Of a stretch of 64,000 nucleotides of DNA, positions 8,614-16,527 are shown piece by piece. Under the pieces are notes generated by a model that was given only the letters and a program-made list of their open reading frames with translations, ran no database searches and was not told the origin of the DNA. The DNA comes from Acholeplasmatales bacterium. Lineage in GTDB: Bacteria > Bacillota_I > Bacilli_A > Acholeplasmatales > Anaeroplasmataceae. The stretch lies in the NCBI GenBank assembly GCA_017449215.1, contig JAFSJY010000044.1, positions 1-64,000 on the forward strand. The letters are read 5' to 3'. Each line of letters starts with the position of its first letter. The stretch's first letter is position 1. Position numbers and translations under genes: made by a program.

Positions 8614-9465
8614 TTAGTCCTCACACTTATAAATAAAATTATCAATTAATCTAGTCTTACCAATATATACAGCAATTGCACATAAGATTTCACCCTTAAT
8701 CTCATCAATATATTGGATATTATCATTATCTACAATTGATACATAATCAATTCTAGCAAGCTTTTCAGTTTCTAATGACTTAGTAATAATATCGATTACT
8801 ACCTTAGCATTTCTTTCGCCATTCTTAATAGCCTCTAAGCCCTTATTTAATGACTTAGATAGAATTAAAGCTGCTTGTCTTTCTTCCTTATTTAAATATG
8901 TATTTCTAGAAGATTTAGCTAAGCCATCAGCTTCTCTAATAATAGGGCAGCCAATGATTTCAATATCGAAATTTAAGTCCTTAACAAATCTCTTTACTAC
9001 AGCTAATTGTTGCGCATCCTTTTGACCAAAATATGCTCTATTAGGATTAACAATATTAAATAGCTTAGTTAATACTGTACATACGCCACCAAAATGAACT
9101 GGACGCTTAGCACCACATAAATTCTCAGATACCTCAGTTGTATTAACTAATGTAGTGAAATGACTACCATACATTTCTGATGGCTCTGGGTTGAATATTA
9201 AATCAGCACCTGCAGATTCAACTAATGCCTTATCATGCTCGATATCTCTTGGATAAGATGCTAAATCCTCATTTGGACCAAATTGAATTGGGTTAACGAA
9301 AACAGAAACTACTGTCTTATCATTTTCCTTAACACTTCTTTCAATTAAGCTCTTATGACCCTCATGTAAATATCCCATTGTAGGAACAAAGCCAACACTT
9401 AAGCCTTCCTTCTTCCATTCATTTACGATATCTCTTACTTCTTTAACTGTTTTAACTAATCTCAT
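8614..9465 (-). CDS. panC: Pantothenate synthetase
   Basis: A 283-residue ATP-dependent ligase joining pantoate to beta-alanine. The nucleotide-binding [10 protein letters not shown] motif (HxGH class), [24 protein letters not shown] and KSSRNTYL loops are present. The start is ATG at 9465, with GGAG six bases upstream; another ATG at 9475-9477 overlaps that ribosome site and is less likely. It lies 17 bases after panB. Confidence 0.95.
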   Translation of the reverse strand: MRLVKTVKEVRDIVNEWKKEGLSVGFVPTMGYLHEGHKSLIERSVKENDKTVVSVFVNPIQFGPNEDLASYPRDIEHDKALVESAGADLIFNPEPSEMYGSHFTTLVNTTEVSENLCGAKRPVHFGGVCTVLTKLFNIVNPNRAYFGQKDAQQLAVVKRFVKDLNFDIEIIGCPIIREADGLAKSSRNTYLNKEERQAALILSKSLNKGLEAIKNGERNAKVVIDIITKSLETEKLARIDYVSIVDNDNIQYIDEIKGEILCAIAVYIGKTRLIDNFIYKCED

Positions 9466-9482
9466 AATCTTCTCCATCCCTC

Positions 9483-10310
9483 TTATTCAAAATCCTTAAT
9501 TGCTTCTCTATAATCCTCATCAGACATAATATAAGTATGTTCAGTACCTGGGTACTCCATACTTTCTACTTCCTTTTTATATGTCGTAAATGCTTTTTGC
9601 TCTTCCTCATATAAATTAGCGAATTGCTTAACAAATTTAGCCTTAGGACCATCAGCATAGCCTGTCATATCCTGCCATACTAATACCTGACAATCACATT
9701 CATTAGACGCACCAATACCAATTGTTGATATATGTAGCTTTCTAGTAATAAATGCAGCTATTCTTCTTGGTACACATTCAAGTGTAATAGCGAAGCATCC
9801 AGCTTCCTCTAATTTAATACAATCCTCAATTAGCTTTCTAGCAGCGGCAGCGCTCTTACCTTGAACCTTATATCCACCCATATTATTAACTGATTGTGGA
9901 GTTAACCCTAAATGACCAACAACAGGAATACCAGCATTAACAATTGCTCTAATTTCTTCAACATAGGCACCCTCAAGCTTAACAGCATGACAGCCTGTTT
10001 CCTTAACGATTCTACCAGCATTTCTAATAGCATCTTCCTTTGATGTTTGATATGACATAAATGGCATATCAACAACAACCATAGCGTTCTTAGCACCTCT
10101 TACAACAGCCTTACCATGATGAATCATATCATCTACTGTTACAGCTAATGTATTAGGATATCCTAACATAACCATACCTAATGAATCACCAACTAAAATT
10201 GAATCAATACCAGCATCATCAATATTCTTAGCTGTAATATAATCATATGCAGTAAGCATAGTCATTTTTTTCTTTCCCTTATTTTCCTTAAATGTATTTA
10301 CTGTTACCAT
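9483..10310 (-). CDS. panB: 3-methyl-2-oxobutanoate hydroxymethyltransferase
   Basis: A 275-residue TIM-barrel enzyme that makes ketopantoate from alpha-ketoisovalerate and 5,10-methylene-THF. The metal and substrate motifs LTAYDY, ILVGDSLGMV, VVDMPFMSY, VKLEG, GHLGLTPQ and ITLECVP are all present. GGAGG lies in the end of the preceding gene, whose stop directly touches the panB ATG, so the two are coupled. Confidence 0.96.
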   Translation of the reverse strand: MVTVNTFKENKGKKKMTMLTAYDYITAKNIDDAGIDSILVGDSLGMVMLGYPNTLAVTVDDMIHHGKAVVRGAKNAMVVVDMPFMSYQTSKEDAIRNAGRIVKETGCHAVKLEGAYVEEIRAIVNAGIPVVGHLGLTPQSVNNMGGYKVQGKSAAAARKLIEDCIKLEEAGCFAITLECVPRRIAAFITRKLHISTIGIGASNECDCQVLVWQDMTGYADGPKAKFVKQFANLYEEEQKAFTTYKKEVESMEYPGTEHTYIMSDEDYREAIKDFE

Positions 10311-11132
10311 CTAAATTTCCTCCAATATTTTTTTCATTTTTGAATAATCATTATTATTCCTTTTTTCGCTCATTTCAATTAAATGAAGACCTAAATATTT
10401 ATACACTAAAAGTTCATTATTTTCTAAATTATCAATATGCCCCTTAACTGTTTCAATATCATTTCTAATTATTGGACCTGTTAAAGAATTAAGAGGACCA
10501 TCATTTAAAATATTATTGATATTATTCATAAATAAAGGCATATAAATATTACTATCATTTATACCAATATCCTTATACATATCCTCTGCGATATCTACAA
10601 TACCACAAACCATATTAGATATCATTGAACAAGCAAGATGATATTTTTTCTTTTTATCCTTATCAATGACTACAATCTTATTATTAAATATATTCTTTAT
10701 CTCATCTAAATGATTACTACTTCCCTCTAATGTAAAATAGATATCATCTAATCCCTTATAGCTTTCATATTTATTATTAAAAGCATAGATTGGGTGAATA
10801 GAGTAACAATCATTATCATTATTTAATTCCTTAAATACGCTTGATGATAGGGATCCAGATGTATGAATTAGTATTTTGTTTTTAACATTTAATGATATTA
10901 ATTCATCTACTACATTCTTTATAGAATCATCATTAACCGTTAAAAAAAGAGTATCACAATTTAAAACCATATCTTTTAGGCTTTTGTAATACTCACTAAT
11001 ACTAAATTTAGCACATTCTATTGAATCATCTATATTTCTTGAATAAATACCTAAAACACAATTATGCTTCATATTTATCCATTTAGATAAAGAGAATCCA
11101 ACATGTCCCGCACCAATAAATCCAATTTTCAT
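10311..11132 (-). CDS. Rossmann-fold/DUF2520 reductase, probable PanG-type ketopantoate reductase
   Basis: A 273-residue protein with an N-terminal Rossmann domain (KIGFIGAGHVGFSL, residues 2-15) and a C-terminal helical DUF2520-like domain (about 150-273). Middle motifs LIHTSGS and SIHPIYAF fit this family. The classical ketopantoate reductase PanE is absent from the operon; PanG, an alternative ketopantoate reductase known from Francisella and some Firmicutes, belongs to this Rossmann/DUF2520 class. Its place as first gene, touching panB, strongly suggests that it reduces ketopantoate to pantoate. The role is inferred from family and context. GAGG lies about 10 bases before the ATG. Confidence 0.7.
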   Translation of the reverse strand: MKIGFIGAGHVGFSLSKWINMKHNCVLGIYSRNIDDSIECAKFSISEYYKSLKDMVLNCDTLFLTVNDDSIKNVVDELISLNVKNKILIHTSGSLSSSVFKELNNDNDCYSIHPIYAFNNKYESYKGLDDIYFTLEGSSNHLDEIKNIFNNKIVVIDKDKKKKYHLACSMISNMVCGIVDIAEDMYKDIGINDSNIYMPLFMNNINNILNDGPLNSLTGPIIRNDIETVKGHIDNLENNELLVYKYLGLHLIEMSEKRNNNDYSKMKKILEEI

Positions 11133-11487
11133 AAATTTTTACCTCACTAATATAATTTATTACTAATATCATTTAGCTTTTTATAATTAGATTTATCTAT
11201 AAAATTTTAGTCATTAGTAAAGTTTTACCCTAAAAATAAATACTTTCTAATATTTACGTGCTAATTATATACCATTTTTATTTAAAATAAAAGCATAATT
11301 TTTTTATGTTAAAATACATAAACAAAACTATGTTTTTGGTATTAAATTTTAGATTAATTTGAACATTGATTTAAGCCTAGATGTTCAATTTTTGAACATT
11401 TTATAAGTTCGAAATGTTTAAAATTTATACATTTATCAAAACCAAAATGTACATATTTTATATTTTTTTGTTTTTGCTACTAACAAT
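11133..11487. other. AT-rich intergenic region between the accessory island and the pan operon
   Basis: About 355 bases without a gene. On the minus strand TATAAT at 11264-11269, with only a weak TTTTAT -35, is the likely start of the pan/coa operon, leaving a leader of about 120 bases. Nearer the island are repeated TTGAACAT/ATGTTCAA words (11359-11399). No riboswitch or RNA gene was recognised. Confidence 0.5.
11359..11399. repeat. Inverted TTGAACAT / ATGTTCAA repeats
   Basis: TTGAACAT at 11359-11366, ATGTTCAA at 11381-11388 and TTGAACAT at 11392-11399. The last two form a perfect 8-base inverted repeat with a three-base gap. They could be operator half-sites or a hairpin downstream of the zinc-ribbon gene. 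There is no T-run typical of a terminator. Confidence 0.6.
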
Positions 11488-13062
11488 TCATCTCCTTTTA
11501 TGACCACAACTAGGACATCCGTGTCCTATTGTTCTCATTCTTATTTCAGTCAACCATTCATTGCCACATTTTTTACATTTCCACCATGCTTTTTTCCCAC
11601 TTCCAGGCAGTAATGTATTAGGATCTATTTCATTGTTTTTTTCATAATCCCATTCATCCATAAATGGTAATTTAAGTGTGATTATATCATCAACACCAGG
11701 CATAGCTACTCTACCTGAACAGTGAGGACATCCCACACCTTTACTTCTATTATTAGGGCTCGCTTCCCATTCATAATTACATTTAGAACATAGCCACCAT
11801 ACTTTTTTAAATCTTTTTGCAGTTATGTTATCAACGGTTAATTCTCCATTCTTTGTAGGATGGAATTCTTTAGCAAGTATAGGATTAGTTTCTTTCAATG
11901 ATCCTACTTGTTTCACCTTATAACTGGTAAACGATTTACCTCTTTTTATGTTAGCACATTCTGGACAGCATCTCGAATCGCTTCTATTTTTATGATTAAT
12001 TGATGCTTTATAACTTTTTCCACATTTAGTGCAAATCCACCAAACAATATCATTTGATCCTTTTGAAAACATTTCAGGATTCAATGGTCCATTAGATTCA
12101 TAATCCCATTGTTCTGCTATATCAGGTCGTGTCACAACTAATGAATCTTGGATTTCAGTTAAATATTTTAAAATATCTAATTCGTCTTTTTTAAAATCAA
12201 CGATTACAGATGTATGAAAATCCGGATTCAATGGGTTCCTTGTAAATGGATTAATTTCAGGATCAATCCAATCCAATACCTCCTGTATAACAAATTCCAA
12301 ATTATTTTTGTTTTTTGTATTACTAACCCAAAAAATCTTATTTGCTACATCTTCCCATAAATCCGATTTAATATCTTTTATTCTATAAAGCGAAATCCCA
12401 TTTGCACTACAAATTTCATATTTTTTTCGTTCTCTTATGTGTTGCTCGTTTGACTTATGCCAATTATATCCATCATATTCAACACCTGTTTTTATTGAAG
12501 GAATATAAACATCTAATTCCATTCCATGTTCGAAAATATCCTTATACCTACTAATCGCATCAGGATACATTTTTTTAATATAAAAGAATAGTGCTTGTTC
12601 AGGAAATGAGGTATTTCTTCTTGCAGAACATATAGGACATCCTGTCCCATCACCTACTCTATCATGAGGTCTTGCTTCGTATTCATGACCATTAGGGCAA
12701 ATCCACCATACCTTTTTACCACTTTTATAAGTTATATGATTTGGAGTTAAATTCCCATTTTTAGTCGGATGCCATTCCTTTGCAACTTCAGGACATCTTG
12801 TTAGCAAGTCGTTTATGCCTGGCTTAGCAAAATTAACACCATTGCACATCGGACACCCACTATTTCTTTTCGTTCTATGATAAATAGTTGCCATCCATGA
12901 ATGATTGCATTTAGAACATTTCCACCAAACTTTTGCACTACTACCATAAGAAAAGTTACTAATTAAATTAGTATTTTTGTTAGAATCAAACTCGTTTATT
13001 AAATTTTTTCTATCATTATCTAAACACCATGTGTAAAGATTATTGCTACCTTTCTTATTCAT
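11488..13062 (-). CDS. Five-zinc-ribbon protein with embedded Vsr-like endonuclease domain
   Basis: A 524-residue cytoplasmic protein built of repeated zinc-ribbon units of the DUF4379 type. Each unit has EW(H/D)-P/Y, GKKVWW, CxxC and a later GCPxC. Metal pairs are C49/C52 with C70/C73; C122/H126 with C142/C145; C344/C347 with C366/C369; C425/C428 with C445/C448; and C496/C499 with C516/C519. Between units 2 and 3 (about 152-250) lies a PD-(D/E)XK or Vsr-like core: FPEQALFF, MELDVYIP (E182, D184), VEYDG (E195, D197) and H202. Such domains nick or cut DNA. It follows the helicase-nuclease gene by 64 bases, so the two probably act together. The ribosome site is weak (GGTG close to the ATG). Defence against foreign DNA is an inference. 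Confidence 0.7.
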   Translation of the reverse strand: MNKKGSNNLYTWCLDNDRKNLINEFDSNKNTNLISNFSYGSSAKVWWKCSKCNHSWMATIYHRTKRNSGCPMCNGVNFAKPGINDLLTRCPEVAKEWHPTKNGNLTPNHITYKSGKKVWWICPNGHEYEARPHDRVGDGTGCPICSARRNTSFPEQALFFYIKKMYPDAISRYKDIFEHGMELDVYIPSIKTGVEYDGYNWHKSNEQHIRERKKYEICSANGISLYRIKDIKSDLWEDVANKIFWVSNTKNKNNLEFVIQEVLDWIDPEINPFTRNPLNPDFHTSVIVDFKKDELDILKYLTEIQDSLVVTRPDIAEQWDYESNGPLNPEMFSKGSNDIVWWICTKCGKSYKASINHKNRSDSRCCPECANIKRGKSFTSYKVKQVGSLKETNPILAKEFHPTKNGELTVDNITAKRFKKVWWLCSKCNYEWEASPNNRSKGVGCPHCSGRVAMPGVDDIITLKLPFMDEWDYEKNNEIDPNTLLPGSGKKAWWKCKKCGNEWLTEIRMRTIGHGCPSCGHKRR

Positions 13063-13126
13063 TCACACCAACTCATTTTTTTACATTAATTATTTAACAT
13101 TACAAGTAATCATTCACCACTTTATT

Positions 13127-15838
13127 TTATGTCAAAGCTACTATATTTGTATCAATATCTCCACTAACGATATTAATATTTATGTATTTTTCTTGTATGG
13201 CGTCATAAACCATAACCTTACTGATCTTGCTATACCCTAATTTTTGGGCTAAATAATAATATGCTAAACATTGTTTTATAAAAGCCTCTGTGATTTTTGA
13301 CGTACATTTCAAATCAATAATAGTATCGCCTATAACAAAATCAGCAACTCCTGTAATATGTTGAGTCTCAAAAAAGCAATGTTCCATATTATTAACATAT
13401 TTTTCCTCATAATTATCTTGATTAATGTCGAAATACCTTATTATAAAATCAGCAGTTTTTTCACCATATTCTCTTATTTTTTTTACAAATTCACTTTCTT
13501 TTATTAAATTATGGTATGACATAGATGGAATTTTAGTGCCAGGCAAATTATACCAAATTTTCATTTGACTCTGATATTTTAGAATAACTTCATATCTTAT
13601 TATGTGTGAGTAAAACAGTGCTAAGAGTTTTTCGTTTTTTATTTTAAATAATCCTTCAATAACCATATTTCTCGTTTTATAATCTCTTAATTCAACTGGA
13701 CGATCTTCTTTAAAACAAATATAGAAATCTCGTAGTATTTTTTCTCTATACTCAATATCATATATAAATCTAATTATAAATTTTGCAAAATATTCTACAC
13801 AATAGCCAAACATTGAATTGAACTTTTTTATCTTAAAAATACTATTATCTTTACCATAAGTATATTCCCTAATCGAACACAAAACATTATTAAATTTTCT
13901 CGTAATATATTGATCAAGCTTGGAATTTTTCCCTATCTTTTTTGTGACTCTTTTTTCTTCATACCAATCATAAAAATAACCATTTTTTAAATATCCAAAA
14001 GTATCAATTCCTATGATTGATAGTTCTTTATCATTAAATGCCTTAATACACCTCAAATCATCATATCTTTGGCATTCATATATTGCAGATTTACCATATT
14101 TTTTTATAAATTTATTACGCTCTTGAAATGGAAAAACAGCAATTGGTTCAATAATCAAACCTTGCTCATAATAATAACTAATCTCAGAATTATTAAAGAT
14201 TTTTTCCGAGAAAATTACTTCAACATCATACGGAACAAAAGTATTATTATCACAATATTCTTCTAATTCTTCCTTTGTACTAAATCTTTTATACTTTAAA
14301 TCAATACGGTTTTCTCTCTTTAATTTTTCGTATAAATCATCATTAGAAATTTCATTAATATCGTAATATTCTGATGATGAAAAATTATGGGCAATTCCTA
14401 TATCATATATTTCTAGAACATATGGATATGTATTTTGAGGCTTGTATTTAATCTCAAATCCGATAGAATTCTTTGTCTCTAAGTACTTTTTTAAATTCAA
14501 AAAACGATCATTAGATAATGTAAATTTTTCTCTTTTTATTTCTAGTAAATCGCAATACCCCCATATGTTTGGTTCTAATTTTCTTATATCAGAAACATCA
14601 AACAAAAAGCATTTTTTATCAAAATTACATAGTACATACTTATAAGGATTGTTATTATAAATATTTGTGTTTGGTGATAATTCATTGAATCCAGTAGTGC
14701 TATCTTTTAAAACATCAAATTCTCCAGTTTCACCATTAGCTTCATAGATTACTAATCCGTTAGGTAATACTCCGTTTTTAAGGAAAACATGTGCTCCAGT
14801 TTTTAATTCTTGCACTGAAATAATATTACAAAAAATAGGAACCAAATCACCATTTTCGTCAGTATCTATATTCATCCCTTTAACATTATAAAAACAGTAA
14901 CAAATTCTAGTATTATTCAATAATTCTTCGTTTTCAGGAGCCAGAATATCTATGTCATCTCTATATAGCAAAGCATTTCTCCTGCATCTTCCTATGACTT
15001 GGATAGTTGTAGAAGGATTCTTCGGTTCATTAGTCATATATAGTACATGTGCTCTTCTTATATCTATTCCTTCAACGATTTTGAACTTGTTTATTATTAC
15101 ATCGTATTCATTATCATCCCTACATAAATCTGACATATCATAATTTTCATCAGTAATATTAATATATTTCAATTTTCTCTTATCACATTCTCTAATTGTT
15201 ATTTTCAAAATATTATCATCTAACACTCTGAAAATAGCACATGGATTGTACTTATTAACTGATTTATGCTGCTCTTTAACCTCCAATAATTTATCCAACG
15301 CATTCCAAGGTTCTCCTTCTGACTGAACAACAGTTCTCAACATCATGGTATGGTTAAAATTACACTTTATGTCATCATTCGAATTAATATTATTTGTAGC
15401 AGATACATTCACAATTTTAAAACTAATTTCCTCTAAGATCTCCATCCACCTGTTAGTATTAATATGCCCTTCATCTCTAAACCATATAATTTTTTTATCA
15501 TGTGGTATTTCAGACATAATATCATCAGCTTGCATAATTGTATTTTTTGTATAATCATTTAATCCGAAAACCAACAAGTTATTTTTATTAGTAAATCTTT
15601 CTATTTCTACTTTAATTTGCCTATTCAGTTGACCTTTAGAAAGAGTTGTAATAACAAAAAAATAGTCATCATTCATTTTGTTAATTACATCAGCCATCAT
15701 TTTAGTTTTGCCAGTTCCTGTAGGTGAAGAAAAATTAATTTTTTTTATAACATAATTATCGCACATAATCTTTTTAACTAGCAAATCTTCATATTCATTT
15801 TGAGTTGAATTTATAATTTTCAATTCTTTTTCGTTCAT
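13127..15838 (-). CDS. Superfamily 2 helicase fused to a RecB-type PD-(D/E)XK nuclease
   Basis: A 903-residue protein. N-terminal SF2 motor: Walker A SSPTGTGKT (37-45), DEGH box (122-125), motif III SAT (146-148), motif V near IVEGIDIRRAHV (254-265) and motif VI QVIGRCRR (280-287). The middle (~300-650) shows no recognised domain. The C-terminus has GVADFVIGD (D833), IIDLK (D842, K844) and QCLAY (Q856, Y860), the D/DxK/QxxxY set of RecB/Cas4-like nucleases. Organisation recalls type III restriction R subunits, but no methyltransferase gene is adjacent. GCGAGG precedes the ATG. It lies between purE and the pan operon, unlike its housekeeping neighbours, and probably entered by transfer. A role in restriction or DNA repair is inferred. 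Confidence 0.75.
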   Translation of the reverse strand: MNEKELKIINSTQNEYEDLLVKKIMCDNYVIKKINFSSPTGTGKTKMMADVINKMNDDYFFVITTLSKGQLNRQIKVEIERFTNKNNLLVFGLNDYTKNTIMQADDIMSEIPHDKKIIWFRDEGHINTNRWMEILEEISFKIVNVSATNNINSNDDIKCNFNHTMMLRTVVQSEGEPWNALDKLLEVKEQHKSVNKYNPCAIFRVLDDNILKITIRECDKRKLKYINITDENYDMSDLCRDDNEYDVIINKFKIVEGIDIRRAHVLYMTNEPKNPSTTIQVIGRCRRNALLYRDDIDILAPENEELLNNTRICYCFYNVKGMNIDTDENGDLVPIFCNIISVQELKTGAHVFLKNGVLPNGLVIYEANGETGEFDVLKDSTTGFNELSPNTNIYNNNPYKYVLCNFDKKCFLFDVSDIRKLEPNIWGYCDLLEIKREKFTLSNDRFLNLKKYLETKNSIGFEIKYKPQNTYPYVLEIYDIGIAHNFSSSEYYDINEISNDDLYEKLKRENRIDLKYKRFSTKEELEEYCDNNTFVPYDVEVIFSEKIFNNSEISYYYEQGLIIEPIAVFPFQERNKFIKKYGKSAIYECQRYDDLRCIKAFNDKELSIIGIDTFGYLKNGYFYDWYEEKRVTKKIGKNSKLDQYITRKFNNVLCSIREYTYGKDNSIFKIKKFNSMFGYCVEYFAKFIIRFIYDIEYREKILRDFYICFKEDRPVELRDYKTRNMVIEGLFKIKNEKLLALFYSHIIRYEVILKYQSQMKIWYNLPGTKIPSMSYHNLIKESEFVKKIREYGEKTADFIIRYFDINQDNYEEKYVNNMEHCFFETQHITGVADFVIGDTIIDLKCTSKITEAFIKQCLAYYYLAQKLGYSKISKVMVYDAIQEKYININIVSGDIDTNIVALT

Positions 15839-15993
15839 AAATACCTCGCCATGTTTCTTTTATTCACTACAAACAAAGATTCAATCAAATAATTTTTAAC
15901 ATTCGAAGAAATAAAATGTCTTTATCAATTGAAGTGGTCAAAAATAATCGATATGTAGACTTATATATTTTTAATAAAATAGTAAAATTCTTT

Positions 15994-16027
15994 ATTATAT
16001 TATACAAAAAACTGCCTAGCATTTCTA
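15994..16027 (-). promoter_or_regulatory. Possible promoter of the helicase-nuclease gene
   Basis: TAGAAA (16022-16027), 17 bases, TATAAT (15999-16004) on the minus strand, with a second overlapping TATAAT at 15994-15999. The -35 lies in the loop of the purE terminator. The resulting leader would be about 150 bases. AT-rich context lowers confidence. Confidence 0.4.
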
Positions 16028-16038
16028 CTAGACAGCAT
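16004..16038 (-). terminator. Terminator after purE
   Basis: GCTGTCTAG pairs with CTAGGCAGT (one G-U pair), followed by TTTTTT on the minus strand, six bases past the purE stop. Confidence 0.75.
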
Positions 16039-16043
16039 TTATA

Positions 16044-16517
16044 TTATAATTCAATTTTTAAAACTGTATCAGTTTGATTTTGTCTAAATTCTTCATACTT
16101 CTTTGATAAAGCTTCATCATTAGTTGCTAGAATAGCAATTGCAGATAAAGCTGCGTTCTTAGCACCATTGATAGCTACTGTTAATACAGGAACTCCACCA
16201 GGCATTTGAACAATAGATAATAAAGAATCTAAACCATTTAAAGCACGGCTTTTAACAGGAACACCAATAACAGGTAGGCTTGTCATTGCGGCTACCATAC
16301 CAGGAAGGTGAGCAGCACCTCCAGCGCCAGCAATAATAACCTTGATTCCTCTTTCCTTAGCTGTATGAGCATATTCATACATTAAATCAGGTGTTCTATG
16401 AGCTGAAACAACTCTCTTTTCGTATTCAATTCCGAATTGGTCTAAAACATCACAAGCATCCTTCATGACCTCGTAATCTGAATTAGAGCCCATTATAATT
16501 CCAACCTTAATAGCCAT
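16044..16517 (-). CDS. purE: N5-carboxyaminoimidazole ribonucleotide mutase
   Basis: A 157-residue class I PurE that moves the carboxyl group of N5-CAIR to give CAIR in purine synthesis. Key motifs are [13 protein letters not shown] (residues 6-18), VVSAHRTP (37-44) and [14 protein letters not shown] (about 64-77), with the catalytic His in each of the last two. The partner PurK is not present in the window. AGGA precedes the ATG. It follows the PEPCK-like gene by 10 bases and ends the fhs operon. Confidence 0.95.
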   Translation of the reverse strand: MAIKVGIIMGSNSDYEVMKDACDVLDQFGIEYEKRVVSAHRTPDLMYEYAHTAKERGIKVIIAGAGGAAHLPGMVAAMTSLPVIGVPVKSRALNGLDSLLSIVQMPGGVPVLTVAINGAKNAALSAIAILATNDEALSKKYEEFRQNQTDTVLKIEL

Positions 16518-16527
16518 TGCTTATATC

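Noticed and set aside
11488-15838. Type III restriction-modification system
   Set aside because: The helicase-nuclease resembles a Res subunit in plan, but no DNA methyltransferase gene lies next to it, and the companion is a zinc-ribbon protein.
11400-15930. Short direct repeats TTCGAA ... TTTATCAA on both sides of the helicase-nuclease island as possible attachment sites
   Set aside because: The words are short, their spacing differs (24 versus 19 bases) and such matches are expected by chance in AT-rich DNA. No integrase or tRNA gene is present.
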